A stretch of 64,000 nt of DNA from Uranotaenia lowii. Taxonomy: Eukaryota > Arthropoda > Insecta > Diptera > Culicidae. Each line of letters opens with the position of its first letter. Positions within the stretch are counted from its first letter, which is position 1. Location: assembly GCF_029784155.1 (NCBI RefSeq), contig NC_073693.1:167081104-167145103 (forward strand), written 5' to 3'. This document shows positions 12,307 through 22,770 of this stretch, piece after piece. The position numbers and the translations under genes were made by a program. The notes under the pieces were generated by a model, which made no database searches, was not told the DNA's origin, and worked only from the letters and a program-made list of their open reading frames with translations.

Positions 12307-13276
12307 AAGCTTAGTTCTTTTAGAAATGGGACAGTTACGAATGCCTGTATCTCAAAAACCATTCGTTTGAACCAAATACTTTCTATGAAGAAAAAGAAGG
12401 TAATGTTATGATTTTTCATGAAAAAATTTGAAAAAAAAATATTTTCCGTTTTTTGTTAAAGAAATTTCTACTTTATTCTTGGTATCTCCCATTGGCCGGC
12501 GCACACTTTTTTCGGTCATGGTATTGATCAGTTTCTCCAACTTATACTTCGTAAAATCTATATTTTAGGTGGCTTCACCCTCCTTCTTCAATTTCTAATA
12601 CTTTTTGGTCCAATACTTCTCTGGAAACTGGAAACTGGAAGCATTTTAGTGGAAACAGTTGTTTCGAAATGAACAAATTTGATTATTTTTGACCACATTT
12701 TTGAACGTTTTTTTTGGGTACCGGTTTTACAGCTTAAGAGCTTTGGAACTATCAAAAAATGGTTGTTTGAGGTTGGATTTCTATGAGTCATCACTAGGCA
12801 ACACTTTCAGCTTATCGGAGAAAATTGTTTTGGACATTTCAGCGATCTACCCTTAATTTTTCGTTTATTGAAAATTAAAAATGCTGATATGAGACTTGAC
12901 TTCCTTGATGATCCTTAACCGTTGTTGCCAATCATGTGATTCACTCCAATGCTTGATTTGAACTTTGCGGACATTATTGACAGTGTTTGCATACTTATCC
13001 ACCACAAAAACTTAGTAATTCTTTGAATAATCAACGGTTTTGTCAGCTATCAATTTGATAATGACGAATTTTAAAGGCAATTGTGCACAATTATTTTTTT
13101 GTTTTTCTCTTGCATCGTACATATCTCAAAAACGCGTAAATTTTAAATTTTGAAAAAAATAGGCCGAATAGTACTTTTTACAGGCAACAAAATGCTGTCA
13201 AAATTTTTAATATCCAATAACTAGTTAACGAGCTATTAGCAAATGAAAGTGTCCCATTTCTAAAAGAACTAAGCTT
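12307..13276. mobile_element. TA-flanked MITE, 970 bp, 27-bp perfect TIRs
   Basis: Ends AAGCTTAGTTCTTTTAGAAA and its inverse at 13257-13276 continue as an almost perfect match for 27 bases. TA flanks both sides (12305-12306, 13277-13278), as in Tc1/mariner-type insertions. The interior contains no recognisable transposase, so it is non-autonomous. Confidence 0.75.
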
Positions 13277-13499
13277 TATTATACAGGCTGTATATACCGG
13301 GACAAGCGTCGGGTGTCTGGTTTGAACCAAATTTGTTCTATTCGCGCTGTTTGCTTGCGTCGCTGATTGTAGTGCGCTATATAAATTACAAGAAAGTTTT
13401 TAATTTCTATCTGTAAATATAATTCATTTAGAAATTGTTTTGAAAAATGACGGCATAAGCCAATTAAACTTGTAATCATACAAGAAATTAATTGAGTTA

Positions 13500-14199
13500 T
13501 TATTTATTATGGTCCATTTTTAAATTTTCAAAACTACTTAACTTTTTATTGATCATTGCGTTTGAAATTTTAAAACTTTAATTCGAAATAAAGAATTCAC
13601 TTTCAAAAATTCAAAATTTGATATTTTTAATACAAATTTAAGATTGACAATTAAAATTTTAAAATTCATAACTTAAAGTCAAAAATAAGCATTCAAAATG
13701 CAAAATTCCCAATTCCAAATTCCATACTAAAAATTCATACTTCAGCCATCAAATTTTCAAATTATAAATTCAATATTTCGAAAAAATTCAAAACCAAAAT
13801 TTAAAATGCAAAATTCGAAATTCAAATTTCAAAATTAAACCTACAAAATGCATAATTATAAATTCCAAATTCCAGATAGAAAATTCAAAATTATAATGCA
13901 AAAAATATAATTCAAAAATTAAAATTAGAAATTGAAAACACAATATTTGAAATTAATCAATCAAAATCTTAAATTTAAAATTCAAAATCCAAATTAAGAA
14001 ATTCAAAATTCAAATTTAAGTACTGAAATTCAAAACTTTCAAAATTCAATAATTTAAATATAACATTCAAAATGTTATATTCAAAATTCAACATTCACAA
14101 TTTTATATTTAACATTCATAATGCTTTTTTTAAAATACGAAATTTACAATCGAAATTCTTTATTGAAAATTCAAAATAACATATTCCAAATTTAATAAT
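13500..14199. repeat. Degenerate AAATTCAAAATTC simple sequence
   Basis: About 0.7 kb of cryptically simple AT-rich DNA made of variants of AAATTCAAAATT. Non-coding. It resembles in kind, but not in unit, the CAGATTT tract at 4110-5290. Confidence 0.7.
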
Positions 14200-14201
14200 T
14201 A

Positions 14202-14325
14202 CAGTCATAGTTTTTTCAATTTTATCACTGTTCGATTTTATCAATACTCGCCAAATTCACGCTCGATTTTTTCACGGTTTTTGTTTTGATTTTATCACGC
14301 TTTTTGAGAAATCGTTCAGAAACCA
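14202..14325 (+). mobile_element. 5' end of a pogo-like element (second family)
   Basis: It starts with CAGTCATAG after a TA and continues with CAATTTTATCACTGTTCGAT and CCAAATTCACGCTCGATTT, closely matching the left end of the element at 22771. Homology stops at about 14325, so only a 124-bp left end is present. Confidence 0.65.
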
Positions 14326-14559
14326 CACACTTAGAAAAATCCGTGTATTTTTACGTGCAAGAGCATGGGTAGAAGGGAATCGGGTAATTACACGTTATGA
14401 TACAATTCATTTCATGCAATGAAACAGCTTATTACATGTAATACTACTAGAAACAATACTAGAAAAACTCCGCGTAACTTTACATGTTAAAGCATGAGCA
14501 GGAAAGAATCGCGTCTTTACTTGTAATGGTTTTGACCATAACATGTAATTATACTTGAA
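14326..14559 (+). repeat. Two ~120-bp tandem units before Jockey-type ORF1
   Basis: Unit 1 (about 14332-14450) and unit 2 (about 14458-14555) share the order TAGAAAAA..CCG, a GCATG-containing word, GAATCG and a final ACATGTAAT-like word. Position and tandem form fit the promoter-bearing 5'UTR of a Jockey-clade LINE, but they could instead belong to an older TIR element. No TSD was found to decide. Confidence 0.4.
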
Positions 14560-15945
14560 ATGCAGGAAAGCCCAGGTCGCTTTGGTTTGTATGAAATTTC
14601 CAATTCATTCGATGTCCTTCATAACATCGGTGATGAGGAAATATTCATATTTAATTCTGATAAGAGTACTAAGAAACCTTCTTCTTCTTCTTATACTCTT
14701 AAAAACGAAAAGATTCCACCAATAACGGTCACGATTCCTGACTTCAATGCCTTTCGAAAAGAAATCGTCACTTCCGTCAAGGATGTGAAGATTTCTTTTC
14801 AGATCGGTCGAAGGGGAACTGCTCGTATATTGGCGGAATCTTTTAATGATTTTCAAAAAATTTTAAATTATTTGAATAATAAAAAACACCAATTTTTTAC
14901 GTACGACACTAGAGGTGATCGTCCTTTTAAAGTTGTACTTCGTGGTCTCACCGGCGATCAGACACCGGATGAGATCACAAATGAATTAAATTCTTTGTTA
15001 GGTTTTTCTCCAATTCAAGTAATTCAAATGAGGAAAAGAACCAACACGAATAATACCAGTAGTTTTGGTTTTGCTCCTGAACTTTATTTGATCCATTTTA
15101 AAAAGGATCAGGTTAATAATTTGAAAATTTTGGAAAAGGCTCGTCTTATGTTTCATTGTCGAGTAAAATTTGAACCTTTTCGTAAATCCCATACCAATTT
15201 TTTACAAAATATTACGCAATGTCGTCGTTGTCAAGCTTTTTGTCATGGCACTAAAAATTGTAGAATGAATGCCAGATGCATGTTTTGCGGCTCATTCGAT
15301 CATGAAAAATCTAAATGCCTTTTTGGTGGTGATAAGCCAAAAACAGAATTTTTTAAGTGTGCGAATTGCGCAGGTAATCATTCCTCGAATTCTCTAGATT
15401 GTCCCGTTAGGGCAAAAATTGTTGCTTCTAGGAAAAACCCCAAAGTTTCCAGAAAAGTTTCTTCTCCTCCTTCCTCTTTTTCGTCTACACACGTCAGACC
15501 GGCAAACAACCTGCCTGTTCGCAGTCAGCCTCGGCCTACATTGGAATCACGGCTGGGTAATACCCGAAGTGATTTTAATGTTACCTGGGCTGATTCTGCG
15601 CCACAGACTCGTTGTTTATCGTTCTCAGAGGTGGTTGAGAATGGGTTGCCCTCTTCAGGTTTAACTAATAAAAATGGGAAAAAAACAAGTCTCAACGTTC
15701 ATGCGAAGGCTTGGGAAAATCCCCGAAATTCAAATACTTTTTCTTCTCCTTCCTCTTCTGATTCTAACAATTTTGTTGATTTGGGTGAGATTACTGAGGA
15801 AAAAATAAAATTTTTGCATCAAAATTTAATGGAAATGATGCAACTTATGTTGAAAGCAAATTCAATGTTTGAAGCTTTCCAAACTTCTTTTAATTATGCT
15901 AACAAAATTATTATGACTTTGCGATTCCCTCATGGATCCAAATAG
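14560..15945 (+). CDS. Jockey-type ORF1 (Gag-like, zinc knuckle)
   Basis: 461 residues, intact. A central domain (about 125-210, around VVLRGLTGDQTPDEITNELN) matches the nucleic-acid-binding domain of Jockey-clade ORF1 proteins. Three Cys-rich knuckles follow at about 221-281: CRRCQAFCHGTKNC, CMFCGSFDHEKSKC and CANCAGNHSSNSLDC. The Ser/Pro-rich C terminus is presumably disordered. The family role is binding the element RNA to form the retrotransposition RNP. The stop overlaps the ORF2 start by 14 nt, as expected for coupled translation of the two ORFs. Confidence 0.85.
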   Translation: MQESPGRFGLYEISNSFDVLHNIGDEEIFIFNSDKSTKKPSSSSYTLKNEKIPPITVTIPDFNAFRKEIVTSVKDVKISFQIGRRGTARILAESFNDFQKILNYLNNKKHQFFTYDTRGDRPFKVVLRGLTGDQTPDEITNELNSLLGFSPIQVIQMRKRTNTNNTSSFGFAPELYLIHFKKDQVNNLKILEKARLMFHCRVKFEPFRKSHTNFLQNITQCRRCQAFCHGTKNCRMNARCMFCGSFDHEKSKCLFGGDKPKTEFFKCANCAGNHSSNSLDCPVRAKIVASRKNPKVSRKVSSPPSSFSSTHVRPANNLPVRSQPRPTLESRLGNTRSDFNVTWADSAPQTRCLSFSEVVENGLPSSGLTNKNGKKTSLNVHAKAWENPRNSNTFSSPSSSDSNNFVDLGEITEEKIKFLHQNLMEMMQLMLKANSMFEAFQTSFNYANKIIMTLRFPHGSK

Positions 15946-18584
15946 ATGTTTAAATATTATGAATTGGAACGCTAGATCTTTGCTGGCTGACCAAGATGAA
16001 TTCTTTTTATTTTTGAAAACTCAAAACATACATATTGCTGCCATCACTGAAACTTTTTTAAAGCCAGACAATAACTTAAAAAGCAATGATTACTTTAAAA
16101 TTTTACGAAATGATCGACTTGATCGACAAGGTGGGGGTGTAGCTATTGTCATCAATAGTCGTCTCAAATTTAGACTTCTTCCTTCTTTCAATACAAAAGT
16201 CTTAAAAACAATTGGAATTGAATTAGAAACTTCTATGGGGAAAATTATAATTGTTGCCGCATATTTGCCTTTTCAATGTAGCGGTGAACAGAAAAATTTT
16301 TTGAAGGGAGATTTACAAAAACTCACCAGAAATAAATCTAAATTTTTTATTATTGGTGACTTTAATGCAAAACACCGATCTTGGAATAATATTTCATCAA
16401 ATTCAAATGGGAATATTTTGTTTAATGACTGCTCTGCAGGTTATTATACTGTTGAATATCCTTATGGGCATACTTGTTTCTCTTCGATTAGAAATCCTTC
16501 CACAATTGATTTGGTTCTAACGGATTTAGGCGAGCATTGTAGTCAATTAGTTACTCATGCGGACCTCGATTCAGACCACCTTCCAGTAACATTTTCTTTA
16601 TCCCAAAGTCCCATTGAAAACCCTTTAAAATCAACTTTTAATTTTCAAAAGGCTAACTGGGAGCGATATATGAATTTTATTGAACGTAATTTAGATGTAA
16701 ACGTTCCATTGAATTCAATAGAAGAGATTGATTTGGCTGTAGAAAATTTGACAACTTCAATAGTCAATGCTAGAGCCGCTTCAATACCTAAAGTTAAACA
16801 TAAATTTAATCAACCTTTAATTGATGATGACCTTCAGTTTTTGATACGACTGAAAAACATTCGTCGACGCCAATTTCAACGAACTAGGGATCCTTATTTG
16901 AAATTAATTTATTGCGACCTTCAAAAAGAGATCAAACGTCGTTTAAATTTCATTCGTAATGAAAATTTTGCTAAAGCAGTAGAGGACATAAAACCCTACT
17001 CAAAACCATTTTGGAAATTAACTAAAATTCTAAAAAAGCCCCAGAAGCCAATTCCTACTTTGAAAGATGGGGATAAACTTCTTTTAACTAATTCAGAAAA
17101 AGCTCAAAAATTAGCCCAACAATTTGAGTCTGCTCATGATTTTAATTTAAACGTTGTAAGTCCAATTGATGCTCAAATTTCCCTAGAATTTGATGATATT
17201 CTTTCTAAGCAAATTGTGTTTGAAAGTTCTTGTGAGACAAATATTGATGAACTTAAATTGATTTTCAAAAAATTTAAAAATATGAAAGCCCCGGGGGAAG
17301 ATGGGATTTTCTATATTCTTATTAAAAAGTTGCCTGAAAGCACTTTAAATTTTTTAGTTAAAATCTTCAATAAATGTTTTCACTTGGCTTATTTTCCCAA
17401 TAAATGGAAAAATGCCAAAGTAACTCCAATTTTGAAACCTGGAAAAAGTGCTTCAGAGCCTTCAAGTTATCGACCAATTAGTTTGCTTCCTTCTTTAAGT
17501 AAACTATTTGAGAGAGTTATTTTGAATAGAATGATGATTCACATTAATCAGAATTTTCCCTGATGAACAATTTGGTTTTCGTCATGGACATTCTACTACA
17601 CATCAACTTTTGAGTGTAACTAATATGATTAACGCTAGAAAATCTGAGGGTTATTCAACTGGTGTTGCTCTTCTTGATATTGAAAAAGCTTTTGACAGTG
17701 TTTGGCACAAAGGTTTAGTAGCTAAATTAGCTCGATTTGATTTTCCTGTATATCTCACCAAAATTATTCAAAATTATTTGACTAGCCGAACTTTGCAAGT
17801 AAGCTATCAAAATTCATGCTCTGAAAGGATACCCATTATAGCTGGTGTCCCTCAGGGTAGTATACTTGGGCCTATTTTATACAATATTTTTACTTCTGAT
17901 CTTCCTGATGTCCCAGAAGGAAAAGATAGAAGATTATTTGCTGACGATACTTTGCTTTCAGCCAAAGGTCGAAATTTACGGGTGGTACGCAGTAGATTGC
18001 AACAAAATTTAAATTCCTTTTTGAATTACTTGAAAATGTGGAAAATTTCTCCTAACGCTTCCAAAACTCAACTTATTTTATTTCCCCATAAGCCAAGAGC
18101 AAATTTTTTAAAACCTAATGAAAATCATTCCATAACTTTTAATGGGGTTTCTTTAGAATGGTCTGATCACGTGAAGTACTTGGGACTCACACTTGATCGG
18201 AATCTTTCTTTTAAGAATCACATTGAAGATATTCAATCTAAATGTAATAAATACACTAAATCTCTTTATTCTCTCATCAACAGGAAATCCCGACTTTGCC
18301 TGAAGAATAAGATGCTTATTTACAAGCAAGTCTTCCGACCAGCGATAATGTATGCAGTTCCGATTTGGTCTAGCTGCTGCGCGACGAGGAAGAAAGCCAT
18401 CCAGAGGATTCAGAACAAAGTTCTGAAAATGATTTTGCGGCTTCCACCTCGGCATGGCACCGAAGATCTTCATCGGATTGCAGGCATTGAATCTATCGAA
18501 GAGATGGCCAACAAAATCATCTCCAACTTCAGAGGCAAATCGATGCAGTCTTCCATCGCAGAGATTCGCTCTCTCTACAATTAG
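15932..18584 (+). pseudogene. Jockey-type ORF2 (endonuclease-RT), one frameshift
   Basis: The first frame (15932-17563) contains the endonuclease: NWNARSL at the start, ITETFLKP, GGGVAIVI, IIGDFNAKH, SDHLPV (catalytic Asp-His near 16570-16583). It then has a linker and the start of RT (KMKAPGEDGI, YRPISLLPSLSKLFERVI). At about 17555-17562, in a T/C run, one extra base moves the reading frame and creates a stop. The second frame (to 18584) carries the rest of RT: ALLDIEKAFDSVWH, GVPQGSILGPILYNIF, the catalytic FADDTLL (17937-17957) and the thumb. RNase H is absent. Apart from the frameshift no stop was found. Confidence 0.85.
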
Positions 18585-19460
18585 TTTAATTTTAGGATAG
18601 CTTTAGTTTTTAGTTTAAAATATATTTTTTTTCACTACAGGATGTTCTCCTTTATAAAAATGCTTGATTGTGCTCAGCAAATTTAAGTCGAATAAATAAA
18701 TTTTAGTGATTATTAAACTATAGGGCTCTGAAAGTTCATTATTAAACTGAACACCTAATTTAATGTATTAATGTAATATAAATGTAATGATGAATTGGTA
18801 CTAATAAAGATATATTAAAAAAAAAAAAAAAAATAAAAAAAAAAGTACTCGAATACGTGTAAGCCCCAAAACGCAAGGTAACAAAAAGACACGGAAAAAA
18901 TTTGAACAGAAATTTGCGAATGGCATGGGACGATTTTGGGAGATTAAACTACACGCAGAGAAAACTTGGATTTTGAAACAAAACAAAACTGACTTTGATT
19001 CAAAAAATTCATTTTTTCGATTCAATCTCCTGTTTTCTTCGAATCAATGAATTATGGTTTTGTTTCAAATAAATAATTTTTGAAAGAAAGAATTAATTTT
19101 TTGAATCGAATAATTTTGTACTTTGATTTTAAACAAATTCTTTGATTCAAAAGACATTTGTTCAATTGCATATTTATTTGGAAACAAAATAAATTTTCTT
19201 TCAGTCAAAGATAAATGTATTCAATGCAAAGGAATAATTTCTTAAAATAAAAACTTCTAACTTAAAAGGTTTTTAGCATTGAGTAAGAAGAATTTGTGTG
19301 TGAAAATGTGGATCAGAGTTAGCTTAGTTAGGAGGATTCAGGATAAATTATGGTAAGTTTATGTTAATTAAAGAATGAATATTGAAGATTTTCAATAAGT
19401 GCTTGAAATTTTACCGGACCACGGCCGATAGATGGTTTTCCAAGTCCCTGAATGACTCAA

Positions 19461-21068
19461 ATCGACTCGGTGGGGGAAGGTACATCGCCGGCGTAGCCAA
19501 CGACGAAGAGGAGCCACTCCCAACGATGAGTGAAGTTAAGGAAGCCATTCGCCAACTGAATAGAAACAAGTCGGCTGGGAAGGATGGCATCGCAGCTGAA
19601 CTCATCAAAATGGGCCCGGACAGGTTGGCCGACTGCCTACACCGGTTGATAGTCCGGATCTGGGACATAGAACAGCTACCGGAGGAGTGGAAGGAGGGGG
19701 TAATATGCCCCATCTACAAGAAGGGCGACAAATTGGACTGTGAGAACTACCGAGCGATCACTGTCCTCAATGCCGCCTACAAAGTGTTGTCCCGAATCCT
19801 ACTCCGCCGCCTCACGCCACAAGCAAACAGATTCGTGGGAAGTCATCAGGCCGGCTTCATGGAGGGACGGTCTACGACGGACCAGATATTCACATTACGG
19901 CAAATCCTCCAAAAATGCCGTGAACACCAAGTCCCTACGCATCATCTATTCATCGACTTCAAAGCCGCATACGACACGATCGACCGTAACGAGCTATGGA
20001 AAATCATGGACGAGAACGGCTTTTCCGGGAAGCTAATCAGACTGATCAAGGCGACGATGGATGGAACGCAGTGCTGTGTGCGGATTTCGGGTGAATTGTC
20101 GAGTTCATTCGAATCGCGCAGGGGGCTTCGACAAGGTGATGGTCTATCCTGCATGATGTTCAACGTGGCGCTAGAAGGTGTTATTCGACGAGCGGTGGGC
20201 GAAATGCGGGGCACGATTTTCAACAGATCCAGTCAACTTATCTGCTTTGCCGATGACATTGATATAGTCGGCAGATCATCTGCGGCGGTGGAGGAGATCT
20301 ACCGCAAACTGAAACGCGAAGCAGGAAGGATTGGGTTGATGATTAATACGTCCAAGACGAAGTACATGCTGGCCTGCGGATCCGAGACCGACCGAACCCG
20401 CTTGTCCAGTAATAACAAGGTCATGATCGACGGCGACGAGCTGGAGATAGTCGAAGACTTTGTCTATCTCGGCTCACTGGTGACCGCAGACAATGACACC
20501 AGCCGTGAGATCCGGAGGCGAATTATCAGCGGAAGTCGTGCCTACTATGGACTCCACAAGCAACTGCGGTCGAGAAGACTTTGCCCTCGTACGAAGTGTA
20601 ACCTGTATATGACGCTTATTAGACCGGTTGTTCTCTACGGGCACGAGACATGGATATTGCTCGAGGAGGACCTGCGTACACTCGGAGTATTCGAGCGACG
20701 AGTGTTAAGAACCATCTTTGGCGGCGTACAGGAGAACGGAGTGTGGAGGCGAAGGATGAACCACGAGCTCGCGCGACTCTACGGCGAACCCAGTATCCAG
20801 AAGGTGGTGAAAGCTGGCCGGATACGCTGGGCTGGACATGTTGCGAGAATGCCGGACGACTGTCCTGCAAAACAGGTGTTCGCTACGAATCCGGTAGGAA
20901 CAAGACGAGCGGGGGCGCAACGAGCGAGGTGGTTAGACCAAGTGGAGCGTGATCTGGCGAACGTGGGGTGCCCGAGAAATTGGAGAACGGTTGCTATGAA
21001 CCGAGTGAATTTTAGGAATTATGTTCGTCAAGTTATGTCGTGAGACGGAATACTATGTAAATAAATAA
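19461..21068 (+). mobile_element. 5'-truncated RTE-clade LINE with 12-bp TSD
   Basis: It begins within the linker before the RT and ends with a short TAAATAAATA tail. It is flanked by TGAATGACTCAA (19449-19460 and 21069-21080). It inserted in the cargo of TIR element E1. The encoded frame is open over the whole insert (see the entry at 19469). Confidence 0.9.
19469..21043 (+). pseudogene. RTE-type reverse transcriptase, 5'-truncated
   Basis: About 524 codons with no stop: NRNKSAGKDGIAAELIKMGP, YRAITVLNAAYKVLSRI, AGFMEGRSTTDQIF, HLFIDFKAAYDTIDR, RRGLRQGDGLSCMMFNVALE, the catalytic FADDID block (20246-20263), the thumb, and a C-terminal domain containing GHVARMPDDC and the TRRAGAQRARWLDQ motif typical of RTE/JAM1-like proteins. 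The endonuclease half is missing, so it cannot act alone. The open frame running upstream of 19461 belongs to the target, not the LINE. Confidence 0.85.
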
Positions 21069-21559
21069 TGAATGACTCAACCGTGGTGACACCGCTCCAA
21101 TCCAGCGATCTGGTCCACGAAAATAAACCGGATGATTCGATTAAAGTGAACCAGTGTGTGACCCAGTGTTTCATTTATTTGTGAATAAAAATAAATTTTA
21201 AATTTGAAATCCTTTCTTTTTATTATTTGAAATTCCTAATAGGAATTTCAAAACAACAGAAAATAATGCTTCCAATTGGAATAAATAGAAAATGGTTCAA
21301 TGAATGAATGCTTTTATATCTAAATTAAATTACCTTGTGGCAAAAGAAAGCAACTTTGAATCAAAAGAAACTGTTTTTTGTTTGAAAGTACCACTATTTT
21401 GAATCAAAGATTTTTCAAAAGAAAAATTCTTTGGAACAAACGAAAATGCTTTTGAAACAAAAAAATTTTTATTTATCCCAAAATCAAAGGAAATTTGTCT
21501 TTGTTTTCGCTGCACTTTCCTTTGAAATAAAAAATCTTTTCGCTGCGTGTAGGCTATGT

Positions 21560-22109
21560 ATCTACAACACATTACTCGAGGTTCTCATCCGACCGTTGAC
21601 ACAAGTCGACAACAAAACCATGCCACTCCAGAGCAGATTTGCATGGATTTGAAAACGCTGTTCCTAAATATGGATTACTTTTGTCTCTAGTAGCTCTAAT
21701 GTTTGAGATCCAAAAATTGCCTTTGAAAAACCATTCAAATTTGAAGTATTTTTGGCAATACAGTTTTAAATCAAGAAAAAACTCCTCTCAAGCTCAATTC
21801 GATTCAGATACAATGAATTCATTAAACACTACACCCATAGAAGATTACAATTGAAATCAAAATGATGCATCGAGTACTTAAATTTATCACAAAATACCAT
21901 TAATACAATTTTCTCTTAAATCTATAATTATGAAAGTGCGAAATTTACATTTTTGTGTGTTTCGGGAGATATGAAAATCAAATTCTTATGAAACACGGTT
22001 GAACGTTCGAATTAAACTGTACCAACGCTAATATCTCTCATGTTTGTTGAATGCGGTAGTCGAAGAAAAATGTTGAGTGTTTCCTAGTAAACGATATGAT
22101 TGAACATTT
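21560..22109. other. AT-rich intergenic DNA, nothing recognised
   Basis: Short open frames only (21639-21854). No repeat borders or family motifs seen. Confidence 0.45.
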
Positions 22110-22600
22110 TGTAGCATTTAGAACCATACGGTTTCCGCGACACCATTTCGAAAAGACGTCCAATTGAAGTTGTAAAACTCTGCATCTCTGAGGGCGCGTA
22201 TGATATAGAAGAGTTTAAAATCGTCAGCGTAGGATTTCAAATGTATATGCATCGAAGTAAGAGGTTTACGTCGTTCAGGTACAATAAAAATATGAATGGT
22301 CCTAAGTGAGACCCTGGGGGACACCGGATGTTACACGAAAAGGTGTAGAAGTGTGATCTTCAATCTTAACAGACATGCTTCGACCTGAGAAGTAGGTTTC
22401 GAGTCACCGGAGTACAGGCCCGCAGATTCCAAGGCGAGCGAATTCAGCAATTGCTATGCTATGATTGATTTTGTCAAAAGCAGCTGATAATTTGATATAG
22501 ATAGCATCGACTTGGTGGCGTGCTTGAAGCGCGTTCAAAATGTATGTAGAATAAGCTACCAAATTGGAGTTAGTGGACCTTCTTAACATAAAAAAGCGAA
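22110..22600 (-). pseudogene. Relic of a non-LTR reverse transcriptase
   Basis: On the minus strand 22589-22404 reads RSTNSNLVAYSTYI.., then AIYIKLSAAFDKINH, matching RT blocks 2-3 (the Asp of block 3 replaced by Ser). Further on, near 22300-22330, TSGVPQG matches RT block 4, followed by a stop. There is no FADD box. It resembles CR1/Jockey-group RTs. Old, multiply broken fragment. Confidence 0.65.
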
Positions 22601-22770
22601 TTTAGTCCGTATGGTTTTAGGTTCGGCAGACAACTGTTATAATAAAATCGTTTTCCCAAAAGCTGATGGAGATTTCAACATAAAAATTACGCCAATGCAT
22701 AGGAAACAGATGCCCGCTCATATGTACCTATATAGTTTTTATGCACATATTCGATTTGAGAAAATCAGTA

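Larger units (their letters stand above)
14560..18842 (+). mobile_element. Jockey-clade non-LTR retrotransposon, nearly intact
   Basis: Order: ORF1 (14560-15945), overlapping ORF2 (15932-18584, one frameshift), 3'UTR of about 230 bp, then an A-rich tail (18818-18842). ORF1 has triple zinc knuckles; ORF2 has apurinic-type endonuclease and RT without RNase H, which fits the Jockey clade. Only one lesion was found in ORF2, so the copy is young. The 5' border and TSD were not resolved. Confidence 0.8.
19382..21176 (+). pseudogene. Cargo ORF of E1, split by RTE insertion
   Basis: In one frame, 19382-19460 encodes a stretch containing FNKCLKFYRTTADRWF. Ignoring the RTE and one copy of its TSD, the same frame continues at 21081 (starting TVVTPLQSSDLVH) and ends at a TGA near 21174-21176. 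This gives roughly 60-65 codons of open frame in DNA that is less AT-rich than its surroundings. AATAAA-like polyadenylation words follow at about 21185-21195. The protein is not recognised. The segment after it resembles one in element E2 (about 29690-29740). A captured or resident exon is likely; function unknown. Confidence 0.4.
18952..21549. mobile_element. TA-flanked TIR element E1 with cargo, RTE-interrupted
   Basis: Ends CACGCAGAGAAAA and TTTTCGCTGCGTG are flanked by TA (18950-18951 and 21550-21551). Both subterminal regions are rich in TTTGATTCAAA-like words in inverse arrangement. Without the nested RTE (19461-21068 plus one TSD copy) it is about 0.98 kb. Its middle holds a gene-like segment (from about 19382, continuing at 21081-21175). 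It belongs with the similar elements at 29145, 50602 and 53135. Confidence 0.7.

Noticed and set aside
12054..12419. 121-codon ORF on the minus strand
   Set aside because: Lys/Ser/Gln-rich low-complexity reading of the GACTCGCTTGAG repeat; it extends into a MITE.
19382..19460. N terminus of the RTE protein
   Set aside because: It lies outside the TSD, so it is target DNA that happens to be in frame with the truncated LINE.
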